Assembly (NCBI RefSeq): GCF_000227135.1
Contig: NC_018258.1
Coordinates: 1,407,224-1,471,223 of the forward strand
Direction of reading: 5' to 3'
DNA: 64,000 nucleotides
DNA from: Leishmania donovani
Lineage: Eukaryota > Euglenozoa > Kinetoplastea > Trypanosomatida > Trypanosomatidae
The position numbers were made by a program, and so were the translations under genes. This document shows, in pieces, positions 29,873 to 40,170 of this stretch (position 1 is the stretch's first letter; every line of letters starts with the position of its first letter). The notes below the pieces were generated by a model that made no database searches, was not told the DNA's origin, and worked only from the letters and a program-made list of their open reading frames with translations.

Positions 29873-32800
29873 TCACATATCTTGGTTCAAGTACCTCACT
29901 CGCGTAAGGGGCACTGACGGGGCAGACCGCGTCCCCTTGCGGAGCACCCCCAAGTCGCTCTCGGCCACTCCCGCCTCCGCATGGTCTGGTGAAGCGCTAG
30001 CGCGCTCCCGATCGACCCATGTGCCGGCGCTCCACGTGATGCGCTCGGATATCTGCGAGCAAGTCGTGCTGAATTCACTGCCGGGAACAGGAGAGCTTGG
30101 CCGAAACGGCGTCGTGATCACCGCGGCGTCGGTAGAGGTCGGCTCGGTGAGCTGCACCAGTGCAGCATGCTCCAGTAAATCGCATGACGTGCTGCGCGAG
30201 AAAGTGCTTCGGTTAGCGTCAGCTGCGTTGCCTGTCAATAACCCATTGCAGTCATCGTCGGCCCTCAGCTCGAAATCCACCTTCCCGCCATCACCCTGAT
30301 TCGGTGTATCGAGCCGCCCCAGCGAGCTGGGCATAAAGCGACCCGTCGCCGTCGGGGTCGTGGGGGAGCTGCTGGACTGTGAAGAACAAGAGGGGCTGCG
30401 AGCCAGAAAGTGGGTGCTGCTCGATGTCGACGAAGAAAGCGGGCGCGCAGGGGAGTCGTGAGAAAACGGAGCACACACTGCTGCCAGCTCCAAAGTTGCG
30501 TCCGCACTGGGTGGGGCGGATCTGTCGAGAGCGACGCTGTCCTGCGCGGCCGCCCGCCTGCTCTGTTCCCTCACCGAAGAGACGCCGTTAACGGAGGCTC
30601 CGAAAGGTACCGCGGGAGTCCCTTCCGCTCTCTCGTTCGTGTGCGCCCGTACGTGCACGTCCGCTTGGAACTCGGCCGAGGCAGCACACAGACACCGCGT
30701 CGAGGTGTCGGACCGGGAAAACGCCTGAGCAAGCGGCGCGTCGCGCTTGCGCTCCTCGGCCGCGGAGGCATCTGGCAGCTGCACTCCTTCGTACGGCGAT
30801 GTCGCCTGCCTCCTCTGCGGCGGGAGGCGACAGTGCAGCGGCGTTGGCGCGTGGCTGTGCGGCACACCCTCTCCCAGCTCTTCGCCTCCACCGTTGCTGA
30901 GCGATGCGGCTTGCCGCGCATACACCGATCGTTCCCGGGGCGACTGCTCCGCCTCTGTGAAGTGCAGAGAAAAGGAGCCGTGCTCGGTGGTCAGAAAGGA
31001 GGCCGTGGCAAAGGCGAGCTCAACTGTGCGCGGCCACGTCGATAACGAGGGAGGAGTGTTCACGCCCACGACCGCCGTGCGCTCGGCGCGATTTGCACCG
31101 CCGACCTCTGCCGAGGAGGAGCGAGATCGATGCAAAGTCGCGTCTTCAGGCTGTACCGCCGCCACGCTGAGTGGGATGTCGCTCACCTCCTTCGGCTGCG
31201 CACTCTCCCGCACGGAAGATGTGGCTGATCGAATCTTAGCAATGCACGGCGCCGGTGCAGCCTCCGCCCCGTCGCACGGCACCACATCATTCTGTCGGCC
31301 CTCTGCCTTCGCCACAGCCGCCCCTGCATGTGTGTCAGAAAGTGGGTGAGGCAGAGAGGCGAGAACGGCAGTTCGTGAACCTACGGTGCCATCTGAGGTG
31401 AAGACACCGGTCTCCTGCACCGAACGGATCGATTCCGCGTGGCTTTGAGGAGGCACACTGTCCACGCCCAAAGCCAGGCTTCCCATCGCCTTCTCAGTTG
31501 GCCTGTTTTCTCTGCCGATGGCGACGCAGCTCGAACGAGAGAGCACGGCGCGTGAGGCAGGTGCGTCTTTCACCGGCAACGATTCCGCCAACGCGTTCTC
31601 TATCGCTGCCGGTTGTTCCGCACCCACCAAAGACAACGATGATTTTTCACTGGCAGCCGCCACCGTCACCGTCGCGAGCGACTGAGTGGCGTCACGCGGA
31701 TACCCACCCTCCCTCTGCACAGAAGGAGCGTCCACATCCCCTTTCCGATCGGTGCCGAGCACGGCTACGTCGGCTAAAGACACAGCGGCACTCGGCGCAT
31801 CATCTGTAGTCTTTCCATGGGCGAGTGCCTCCGCCTTGTCGGCCACCACCTCAGGTCGGGCATCGTCTCTCGTTCCGTTCTCCGCAGATGCTACCACTAG
31901 AGAGCTTGGTGCCTCTGCTGCCGACGGCGGTGCAGAAGTGCAGCGGCTGCTTTCCTGCATGCTAGGCTTGCGTGGCGAGTCTAGTGCCTCCTTCCCTACT
32001 GGCCTCTCCCTTCGCGGCTGATACGATGACGCTGAGTTCACCCCAGCTGCTGTGAGTTGCCTTATTCGGCTGTCTGAGATGTGACCGGAGAGAAGCCTAC
32101 TGGGCTGCTCCGAGGCGGTACACAGCTTGCTGAGGCCAGCCTCGACGGCTGCCCGCTGACGCGCCTCCTTTGCGGCTACCATGTGTGTGCAGTTTGTGGG
32201 CGGCACTGGAAGACTCCACGCAGCAAGCACGCGGCGGCCGCCACCGGCGACCACCGTGTATGCGTCGGTCGCCACACTCCGGCTGGCATCGCTTTCGCCA
32301 CTTGCTGCAGAGGGGACGAGCCCGCACAATGCAGAGCTGATGCCCTCCGAAGCGTTCAACAGCCACGAAGGCGATGAGGGAACGGCGCCGCCGTGCCCAC
32401 GCAGCACCTGCTTGTCATCGCCAGCTCTGCTGGCTTCGTCCCCCTGAGATGAGGCGCGTACGTTCGATTTGAGGCTCCAGTCATGCTCGGCGCGGCGGTG
32501 AAGGCGCGACTCGACAGCTGCAGACGAGGGCTTTGCGATGCGGTAGAAAGCTAGCAGCTCGGTCTGTGATGTGGCCGCTTCCAGAGATTCATCTGCGGCG
32601 TCACTCACCACCGCAGGAATGTGCACGTGCACCTCCGTGTGGTAGGAGGCAATCGACGCAAACGACGATTGCGTCGACAAGGCGGAGCCCTCGTGCCGCA
32701 CCTCTGCCGCATCGCTCGGCTCCTTCTCCGAATCGCCCTCTGCTACCTCGCTCCGCACGGTCTGCGGAAGCGTAGTTGCAGCAACCTGCGCACTCCGGCC

Positions 32801-35206
32801 GGTCGACTCGCTCTGACTCGGCGGTTGCGCCTCAAACTCGCCAGACCTGCTAGAGATAGAGCTACCTGCATGGTAGGGGTCCTGGGAAAGCGATCTCCGA
32901 CTCACGTCACCCGAACGTTCAGTAGAAGGTGTGTGAGGCGTGTGAGCCGGGGCCGGGTAGGCATCCACTGGCGGCGGGCAAACTCCACGCCGTCCAAGGC
33001 ATCTTGCACTCGAGCGTGCCGAGGGCTCTTCACGAGTGCCCTGCAGCGCTTGCTCGAGAGGTCGTCGCGGTGCTAGAGACGCGTTCGCTCCGACAGCGTG
33101 CGGTGTCCTCTCGACCTCCCTCTCGGCACAAGAAGTCTTCGTCTCTCGTTCATGAGGAGCCGCGACGGCGGTGGCAGCGGACACCCGCGCCTCGTCACTC
33201 GTGACGGATGCGCTCGCCTGCGTTGGCGAAGGCACGCGGGAGAAATCTGGCGACGTAAAAGAAGAGCACTCCGCGCCTCGCATGGCAGAGGGCGGCACAG
33301 CAGCCACAGGTGTCAAACATGCCAAGAGACTCGCTGAATGCTCGCAGTCGCTTCGGCCAGTGCTTCGAAATTCCAGTGAGCTGTCATCTGCGGCGCCACC
33401 ACTTTCGCGCATCCGACTTCCCTGAGTGGCGACCTGCTGCCAGTCGTGCCGAGCCTCTGGCAGGTGTGCACCTGCAGTGTCGTCTTGAGGGGCAGACAGC
33501 ACCGTGAACATGATGGACGACACGGAGGAAGACGAGGCGTCGTCACCGTCCCGCAAATGCGATGGCGTTAACGAGGTCGCACGCTGCGCCAGTGGAGCAT
33601 CCCCACGTGATGTCATCTTTGTTTCTGTGTCCCGAACCGCCGGTGGGGTACGGATGCCACGCTGCTCACGCTCCCGGTGCACAGCAGCTGGCGGTGAAGC
33701 TAACGCAGCTGTCGACGGAGAGGGGTGGGCGGTGTCGCGCACGTCGCGGATAGCCACAGGTGAAAGGCTTTCAGAATCGCGCTGGGCCGCGTATGAGCAG
33801 CGGCGACGACGATGGTGGCGAGACGGCACGCGCTCGCCTCCGTTACATGCGGCAGGCTTAGGTAGCACCGCCATTGCCTCAGTGGCCTTCGCAGAACTCA
33901 GCTCTCCGCGGGGAGCCTTGAGTGCCTCCTTGCTTATTTTGCAAGAGCGGTACTTCGAGCTCGGCAGCGGCGCCGGGGCATCCGGCACCAGACCTCTGGA
34001 TGGCGCGTGTGTCGCTTCGGCGGCGTGCTGCTGCTTGTTCAGGGTTTTCTCTCTGTCATCAAAGCAGGTCGAGGCGGCAGACAGCCACTCCTCTCTTGGA
34101 GAAGAATGCGTGGAAGCACTGCTCGTCGCCCTTATCCGATGGCCCGCACCGTTGATAGTGTCACCAGATGATCCTGTGCGGGAAGTGTGGTGCCAGCGCG
34201 GTACATGATGCGATGGCTGCGTGCCGCTGAAAGGCATCGCAGTACTCGCACCTCGCGCACCGCCGCTGCGCTGCACGGCGAGGAACCGGGAGGATGAGTT
34301 CGAATGAGCGCCGGTCCTCAGTCGCATCAATGCCCGGCGGGAGCTTGACTCGGCGACTACATGCGCCAAGGCCTCCTCCGCTGCCTTCTCCAATTCACAC
34401 CTCTCCAGCTTCTCCATTAGCTGAACCGCGGACTGTTGCCGGAGTTGCGCGGCTTTCGTGAATCGCGGCGTTGGCAAAGAAGCCGCACTGCTGTTTTCCG
34501 GGCGCGTTGGCGTGAGGAAACCGTTGCGCAACGGAGAAGCCGAAGAAGTGCAGTGCTGTCTATACGGGCTGTTCAGCGCGGCCCCTGACAGAGGCCACCC
34601 TTTCGGGCGAAAAAAGATGTTCTGCGCCGCCTCGTCGCGCTCCTCGATGTAGTGGAGAACGTAGTCTTCGCGCAGTTGAGTGGCACGGGTAGGCCGAAGT
34701 ATGGAGGTGCTAAGATCGGCATGCATCGTATCCGCAGTAACCTCCTGCGACGGTGTCGCCACTGACGACTGGTCCGCGCAGTCTTTACCGGAGCGGCGCT
34801 GCCATGCGGCGACCTCCTGCGTCAGCGCGTGACCGCGTCTCCGCCGCGCCGCGTGTGAGGCTGCCATCGACGTCGAGCGTCTCTGTCGTCGCGCGGATGC
34901 TGCCGCAGGGGACAATTCGCCCGATCTGCGGGTGAGGCTGCTCTCCCTGCTGCGAGACCGGTTGTCGTGACTGCGCACCGGCGTGGCGTTCGATGGCGAC
35001 GGTGAGAAATGCAGTGGACGGTGCAGGTAGGTGGTGGCCTGCAGCACGGCGTGCGATAGACGGTGTAGCGGCTCCACAGCATCGTCCTCGCCAATGCCGC
35101 CCTCGGACACAGCGTTCGAATTGGGCACGAAGTAGAGGGGGTTGTACGCGTAGTCGGCCGGAAGCCGCAGCTGTGGCATCGGAGGCTTCACGCCGTTGTG
35201 CTCCAT
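29873..35206 (-). CDS. Large Ser-rich low-complexity protein, 1777 residues
   Basis: Starts at MEHNGVKPPMPQLRLPADYAYNPLYFVPN (ATG at 35204-35206), after 58 non-protein-like codons. The N-terminal ~300 residues are the most structured-looking part, with a LREDYVLHYIEERDEAAQNIFFRP segment and a short helix rich in Leu/Glu. The remaining ~1450 residues are dominated by Ser, Ala, Pro, Glu and Arg with no heptads or repeats of fixed length, so they are probably disordered. It has no signal peptide or membrane segment. The frame is open for 5.3 kb in spite of the bias, and codon third positions are GC-rich like its neighbours, which supports it being real. Function unknown. Confidence 0.75.
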   Translation of the reverse strand: MEHNGVKPPMPQLRLPADYAYNPLYFVPNSNAVSEGGIGEDDAVEPLHRLSHAVLQATTYLHRPLHFSPSPSNATPVRSHDNRSRSRESSLTRRSGELSPAAASARRQRRSTSMAASHAARRRRGHALTQEVAAWQRRSGKDCADQSSVATPSQEVTADTMHADLSTSILRPTRATQLREDYVLHYIEERDEAAQNIFFRPKGWPLSGAALNSPYRQHCTSSASPLRNGFLTPTRPENSSAASLPTPRFTKAAQLRQQSAVQLMEKLERCELEKAAEEALAHVVAESSSRRALMRLRTGAHSNSSSRFLAVQRSGGARGASTAMPFSGTQPSHHVPRWHHTSRTGSSGDTINGAGHRIRATSSASTHSSPREEWLSAASTCFDDREKTLNKQQHAAEATHAPSRGLVPDAPAPLPSSKYRSCKISKEALKAPRGELSSAKATEAMAVLPKPAACNGGERVPSRHHRRRRCSYAAQRDSESLSPVAIRDVRDTAHPSPSTAALASPPAAVHREREQRGIRTPPAVRDTETKMTSRGDAPLAQRATSLTPSHLRDGDDASSSSVSSIMFTVLSAPQDDTAGAHLPEARHDWQQVATQGSRMRESGGAADDSSLEFRSTGRSDCEHSASLLACLTPVAAVPPSAMRGAECSSFTSPDFSRVPSPTQASASVTSDEARVSAATAVAAPHERETKTSCAEREVERTPHAVGANASLAPRRPLEQALQGTREEPSARSSARCLGRRGVCPPPVDAYPAPAHTPHTPSTERSGDVSRRSLSQDPYHAGSSISSRSGEFEAQPPSQSESTGRSAQVAATTLPQTVRSEVAEGDSEKEPSDAAEVRHEGSALSTQSSFASIASYHTEVHVHIPAVVSDAADESLEAATSQTELLAFYRIAKPSSAAVESRLHRRAEHDWSLKSNVRASSQGDEASRAGDDKQVLRGHGGAVPSSPSWLLNASEGISSALCGLVPSAASGESDASRSVATDAYTVVAGGGRRVLAAWSLPVPPTNCTHMVAAKEARQRAAVEAGLSKLCTASEQPSRLLSGHISDSRIRQLTAAGVNSASSYQPRRERPVGKEALDSPRKPSMQESSRCTSAPPSAAEAPSSLVVASAENGTRDDARPEVVADKAEALAHGKTTDDAPSAAVSLADVAVLGTDRKGDVDAPSVQREGGYPRDATQSLATVTVAAASEKSSLSLVGAEQPAAIENALAESLPVKDAPASRAVLSRSSCVAIGRENRPTEKAMGSLALGVDSVPPQSHAESIRSVQETGVFTSDGTVGSRTAVLASLPHPLSDTHAGAAVAKAEGRQNDVVPCDGAEAAPAPCIAKIRSATSSVRESAQPKEVSDIPLSVAAVQPEDATLHRSRSSSAEVGGANRAERTAVVGVNTPPSLSTWPRTVELAFATASFLTTEHGSFSLHFTEAEQSPRERSVYARQAASLSNGGGEELGEGVPHSHAPTPLHCRLPPQRRQATSPYEGVQLPDASAAEERKRDAPLAQAFSRSDTSTRCLCAASAEFQADVHVRAHTNERAEGTPAVPFGASVNGVSSVREQSRRAAAQDSVALDRSAPPSADATLELAAVCAPFSHDSPARPLSSSTSSSTHFLARSPSCSSQSSSSPTTPTATGRFMPSSLGRLDTPNQGDGGKVDFELRADDDCNGLLTGNAADANRSTFSRSTSCDLLEHAALVQLTEPTSTDAAVITTPFRPSSPVPGSEFSTTCSQISERITWSAGTWVDRERASASPDHAEAGVAESDLGVLRKGTRSAPSVPLTRVRYLNQDM

Positions 35207-36022
35207 CTCGTCGCCAAAGATGGACGCAGAGAGCGAGCGAGCGACGAAGAAGGGAAAAGCGAGAAAAGGGAAGATAAGCACACAAAAAAGATGAAAGAAT
35301 GAGGCCGGTGCGTGAGGAAGAGCCGTCACGAGACTCGTAAAGCCGCCGTTGCGCGCCCAGCCTTGTATGTGCACTCGCAATGATGGAGGATGTTCTAGTG
35401 TGGAGGGTGTCCGACGATGATGCCGTTGCTGTTCTCACAAGTCGAAGGAGAGAAGTTGGAGAGATGAGGCAGCGGCTGATCTAGCCTAACAAGGAGGCTG
35501 CTGCATCCGCCCACAGACTGACAGGAGTCTCGGCGTCCGCGTGAGCCTTCTTCTCCCTTTCAACAGTGAGGGTGGGGTCTACTGTGCTCGAGCAAAAGCC
35601 GTGAGCAAGGCCCAGGCAGACGCGTTCTGCAGCAGCACAAGGGCAGCACGCGCACTGAAAAGCAAAATAACCGATATCAGATAGAGAGGAGGGAGGGTCG
35701 CAAGGGCAGTGATATGGAGAACGTGGCCGCGCGAAAAGTGCAGCACGGGAGAGCTGCTCGTGCTGCACAATGTGAGCAGGCAAGCAAGAGGCAGAGGCCA
35801 AACATCCCCTCTATCATGGTGTCAAGAGTGCCGTGGCGGAGAACTGCGGTAGCCCGCACGGCATAGTGGGTCTCCCCCCTCTGCGGTCCTCCCGTTGAAT
35901 GCTGCGAAGGGTGGGGTGGGGTGCCATGGAGTACAAAACAAGGAGAGAGCGACAGAAAAGGCTCAACGCCATGTGTGTGTGTGTCAGTCGCCCTTGCAGC
36001 AACGGCAGAAGAGAAGTAGCGC
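35207..36022. other. Intergenic region downstream of the adaptor pseudogene
   Basis: 816 bases with no gene. Includes a GT run at about 35971-35985. Contains the 5' UTR of the 1777-residue gene. Confidence 0.6.
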
Positions 36023-37380
36023 TCACTGAGCGCAGAAGGTGTAGGCGCTCACCTGCTTGATACACCGGATCCATGTGCTTGGACCTGCTGCAGCACCACG
36101 CTCGTCGATCTAAAGCGCCCGCGCGCATACACCGTGGCGCGGAGCTGTGGTACCTCACACTTATACCCACAGCGGCCGGAACTCTCGCTGCATCGCCGCC
36201 GCGATTTCCCCAGCGGTCGTGAAACGTAGGTATGCTTGATGCCCGGTGTTGAGGGAGAGCTTGGGCACCAGCCAGCACAGCTCCCTTTCGCCGCCCTCCC
36301 ACTCCTACAAGCGCCTTTCTCCTTCATTCCGTGCGGCTGCCACTGCGCTCTCAACGCGGTCAACAGCAGCGGCACAGATATTCACAAGACCGCCGCCCTC
36401 GCCTCGGCCGGCAGGCCTCCATGTAAGCGAATTATCAGCACTGCTCGTCACACCGACGGCACATCCAGCGACTGAGCGAGGCGGAACAGCGAGGCTGCGG
36501 CAGGGCTCAGGCAGCGGTGGCGCAGCACCGTGACCTCACCGACAGAAAGGCGCAGCGACTCCTGTGGCATTCGTGCAAACAGAGAAGAATCCGTGCAAAT
36601 GTGGAAGGGAAACCCTCCAGCACATTGGCACCGGGTGGGTGCAAGGGCTGGCCGTCAGTGAGCTCGTCACGCAGCACAACTTCGCTCGATAGCCCCACCG
36701 TCACGCTGGGCGTTCCAGCGAGGAAGCTCTTCAGGGCGAGGGCCCCCTTCACCGTTGCCACAACGGTCCCGCACGCATTGAAAACCACGGCGACTCGCTC
36801 CAGAAACTTTACGTAGGCCTCGTTCCTCTCCAATAGGTCTACCTTCAGCACCGACACTGCAGTCCCATCGATCTACTTCGTCCTCTCGCCCGATTCGGCC
36901 CTGCAGATGCGATCCAGCAGAGTTTCAGGCGCCGGGACGGGAACGACGTCGTTGACCGTAAACGGTTGTAGCCGGTTCGCCTCCGTCTCCACAACACCAA
37001 AGTCCCCCACCCTATCCAAGAGCTCGTGGACGAGGGTGAAGTTGTTGCGCACGATTTCCTCCGAAACGATGCCGAGGTAGTCCGTCAGCAGCTGCGCCAT
37101 GCGGATCAGAAACTCTGCCAGCACACTCATCAACGTATTGGCGGGCGTGGCGCAGACGACGAAGAGGTGGCGGCGCTTGGCAAACGCGTATTGCACATCA
37201 TTCTCTGTGTGAGAAGGCAGACAGTCCCCGCGCGAGGCCGGGCCGAGCTGGCTGTCCCGGATAGCTGTACCTTCGAAAGAAGGCCTTGTACGTGTTGTCG
37301 GGGATGTCCTCGCGGTAGTCCATGAACTCGAGCTTGTCGCGGCGTGCCGAGAGGATGAGGAGTTAGGAAACGTGCTCCAT
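36023..37380 (-). pseudogene. Decayed clathrin-adaptor medium (mu) subunit
   Basis: Pieces of a mu adaptin lie in the right order over 1358 bases, which is full length for the family (~450 codons). An N-terminal longin part begins at 37380 and contains LLILSARRDKLEF and DYREDIPDNTYKAFFRRY. After a frame change (about 37200-37260) it continues with FVVCATPANTLMSVLAEF and IVRNNFTLVHELLDRVGDFG. The mu homology domain starts with EAYVKFLERVAVVFNACG and LKSFLAGTPSVTVGL. After more frame changes the family-typical end WIRCIKQVSAYTFCAQ is followed by a stop at 36023-36025. Breaks seen: in-frame TAA at 37363-37365, TAG at 36873-36875, and at least three frame shifts. Intact mu chains bind cargo Tyr signals and assemble with three other adaptins at Golgi, endosome or plasma membrane. 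I cannot tell AP-1 to AP-4 securely; AP-4 is my guess because kinetoplastids are known for secondary AP losses. Confidence 0.82.
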
Positions 37381-38253
37381 CGGTCCTATGCTTTTGCGTG
37401 TGCGTGTACGTCTGAGCGCAGGTGCACGGATCCGCTTCATCTGCCCGTGAGAAAGAACAGAGAAGGAGAGAGAATGTCGCAGAGGAGATAAATGCAGCTG
37501 AAGCGGGAGGCCCAGGGAAAGAGAGAGCGAGAAAGGCCCCAGAAGCCCACCGATCCTTCCAGCAAGTGGACGGGCGCAAGAAGAGAACAGTGGAGCGGCA
37601 CGCCAGCACGCAGAAATCAGAGGATAGATGTCACCTGCGTCACGCTTTAGAGAAGGGGGTGTGGACGGCGGAAGGCATGGATATCAGCCAGGCCACTGCC
37701 CGCGCAGGCAGATCAGGAAAGGCAGATGAGGCGGTCATCAAGTCCAAATGCTCATCAGTTTTGATTCTGATGCGGCACGCTCTTTCCCGATCCGTACAGC
37801 ACGCAGATCCGTGTCCCACTCCCCTTCCTCTTAACCCTCCCCTCCAGGCGCTTATCTGCTTTGCTTTTCGAGACATGGCCAAGCGTGAGCAGCGGCTACC
37901 ACTTCCGTCAATCCACACGCAACGAAAATACCACAGAACGCCGCAAGGAAGAGCTTCGGCACCTCAGAGCTGCTGTACACGATTCATGCGAGCACGCGCG
38001 TCCACATTCCCCGGTGCTGGCCGATGCCGTTTTGCACGCCGTCCCTTCTCGCCCCTTCGCCAACACCACCACCACCCAAATCCGAAAGCATCAGCCCCGG
38101 GATGCGAGACACCGCGCCATCCTCAGCATGCGGGAAAAGCAAGTGGGAGGTGGCAAAACAGAAAGCCCGCAGCGGCGACAAGCGCAGCGCGTGCACACGC
38201 GCACAACAGTCGGCCGCCCCCGCCCGCGAACGAGCGCATTGTAAGCACGCTCG
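37381..38253. other. Intergenic region
   Basis: 873 bases with no supported gene. A long open frame on the opposite strand (37422-38414) overlaps the next real gene and has no domain, so I do not call it. Confidence 0.6.
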
Positions 38254-39000
38254 CTAGTCCTTATCCTCTTCAACCATGGCTAATGCCTCGCTGCTCTCGC
38301 CGGCAGCAGTTTCAGTCGCCTCAGCAGGCGCCTCCTCGTCGACCGGATCAACGCGCTTCACCACCGACACTGTTGGTGCGATCGCCGCAGCGGAGGCAGC
38401 CGTCGGGCGGATAGAGCAAGACCGCAGGGCGGTGGTCATGCGATCGATATCGCGCGTCAGCTCACTGTTCTTGTCGATGATGCCTTGCATCTGCTTGTTC
38501 GCCTTGGACATGTCGACCTTCCACTTCTCCGTCATGTTGCGCACAATCTCCACCATTTCATCCGTCTGCTGCTTCACAGATGCCTTCGTCGCCTCGCACT
38601 TGCGGCGAATGGAGCGGCGCGTCCAGGCAATCCAGTACCACATCACGATAAAGATGACAACGCACGCGGCGGGCACGTTGTACTCCTCCTTCCACTGACT
38701 CTGAACAAGCTTCGTGGCGTGCGTCTGCATCGCATTGAAGTCGCGCTTCTTCACCGCGTCCATGACCTCGCCCGCAGGGAAGCGGTACGCGTCCGACTTT
38801 GCAGAGCTCTGTGCCGCGCTGCCGCCGTTTACCGCATCCGGCGTCTCGACGGAGGCGCTAGTATCCGCCCTCGTCGCCTCCCTAGTGCAATTCGCAGCAG
38901 GCGCAGCAGCTGCAGCTGCATCCTTGCCACTGGTCGACTGCCACCGCGCCACCGTCATCCATGGCACTGGGCACGACGTCCTTCGTATCGAGCGCCACAT
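38254..39000 (-). CDS. Probable mitochondrial single-span membrane protein with coiled coil
   Basis: 248 residues. The N-terminus MWRSIRRTSCPVPWMTVARWQSTSG is Arg-rich, lacks acidic residues and ends in a motif typical of mitochondrial presequence cleavage sites. An Ala/Thr-rich linker follows, then a soluble helical stretch, one transmembrane helix (about 108-126, VPAACVVIFIVMWYWIAW) followed by basic RRSIRRK, and a coiled coil (about 135-195). The tail is acidic and Ala/Glu-rich. Inner membrane location with the coiled coil on one face is inference. No family recognised; the start Met at the beginning of the targeting signal is convincing. Confidence 0.8.
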   Translation of the reverse strand: MWRSIRRTSCPVPWMTVARWQSTSGKDAAAAAAPAANCTREATRADTSASVETPDAVNGGSAAQSSAKSDAYRFPAGEVMDAVKKRDFNAMQTHATKLVQSQWKEEYNVPAACVVIFIVMWYWIAWTRRSIRRKCEATKASVKQQTDEMVEIVRNMTEKWKVDMSKANKQMQGIIDKNSELTRDIDRMTTALRSCSIRPTAASAAAIAPTVSVVKRVDPVDEEAPAEATETAAGESSEALAMVEEDKD

Positions 39001-39645
39001 CTTTGCCCGCTTCTCAATTACTGTTTAGAGAGAGAAAAGTGAGGTTGAGTGAGTTATGTGCCGCGATGTGTCTTGGGACCTCGACGGCGTCAGCGTGCTT
39101 CCGAACGCCTACGACTCTACTTGGATGTGGCTACTGAGACTCTTCAGTTGTCGGGATACCTGAGTGTGGAAGCAGAGACGCAGCGTGGAAGGCAGAGATC
39201 GGGAGAGGGAGGGTGGCGGTGGTCCAAGAATGCATTAGATAACGCCAACAGATGCGCGTCCGTGTAGTCGTAGAAGAGAAGGTGCGCTCGGCAACGTCTG
39301 TCAGCTGATGGCCTGACTGGTCAGAGCACAGACAAAGACACACACACACACACACGACGGGCGCGAAGCGCGCTGAACTCGCGCACACGGACGAAAGGCA
39401 CGGGTTAGGTGTCGACGAGAAAGAAGCTGGGGCGCGCATGCCACGGTTTTGCGTACGCACTGCGATAGCAACCTCCGTGGGAGGGGTGGAGAGGGTAGCA
39501 CTAAAACGCACAACAAAGGAAAAACGCCTATGAGCCCCCGCTGCGCGCACTACGAGACGCGCGCAGGTGCACACGAGTGCACACCTGTCCTGCTGATACC
39601 GATAGCGTCCGCCGAGCCGCTCCTCCTCCTGCGTCTGCTGCTTTC
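39001..39645. other. Intergenic region with CA repeat
   Basis: 645 bases, no gene. Contains a CA run at about 39338-39355. Confidence 0.6.
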
Positions 39646-40170
39646 CTAATCGTCGTCCATGACAGCTACCGCGCGCACCGGCGAGCCGTCGCCGCCCCGA
39701 ATACGCAACGGAAGCCCGTAAAATGTGAAGGACTCGCCAATGAGTTGGTCGACGTTCACCAGGTCCGTGTAGGTGATGATGCCGCGACTCAGCAGCAGCC
39801 GCTCCGTCTCTTCCTCCAACGGGCCACCAACAAAAGGCGCGTTGGCGGCCACAATGCGCGGCACACACTCGGCCGGCACGGCTTCGTAGAAGAGTAGCCC
39901 CTTGTTTGGTGGGAACGATGAGTCTGCAACCTTCACTACCACTGCCGGTCCACAAAACCGCGTCAGCGGGACTTCGTCTAGGTTGCTGCCATCCTCGTGC
40001 ATGTGAGCCGGCGCGTCAACATGCGTGCCGGTGTGGGAACCCATCTGCAGATGCCGCACCTCCCACCCGTCTTTCTCGCGTGTGCACACCTTCGTGACGC
40101 GCACCGGTGGGTCACCGTCGTACGCCGGCATCCCATCATACAGTGGAAGGGAGAGGTCGACAAGGCGCAT
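39646..40170 (-). CDS. Cyclase/kynurenine formamidase-like metal hydrolase
   Basis: 174 residues from MRLVDLSLPLYDGMPAYDGDPP (ATG at 40168-40170). The family motif HTGTHVDAPAH (about 47-57) supplies metal ligands in KynB-type formamidases and related cyclases. The C-terminal GLPLRIRGGDGSPVRAVAV block is also typical. The opening matches the family start, so I reject the 65 codons upstream even though they contain a hydrophobic stretch. The protein is shorter than KynB (about 210 residues): the middle segment between the LLFYE strand and LVNVDQLIG is compact, as in short bacterial cyclase-family proteins. The family is mainly bacterial, so lateral acquisition by a trypanosomatid ancestor is plausible but inferred. 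Substrate unknown. Confidence 0.85.
   Translation of the reverse strand: MRLVDLSLPLYDGMPAYDGDPPVRVTKVCTREKDGWEVRHLQMGSHTGTHVDAPAHMHEDGSNLDEVPLTRFCGPAVVVKVADSSFPPNKGLLFYEAVPAECVPRIVAANAPFVGGPLEEETERLLLSRGIITYTDLVNVDQLIGESFTFYGLPLRIRGGDGSPVRAVAVMDDD

Noticed and set aside
37422..38414. 330-codon plus-strand frame
   Set aside because: Opposite to the polycistron, overlaps the end of the 248-residue gene, low-complexity, no domain.
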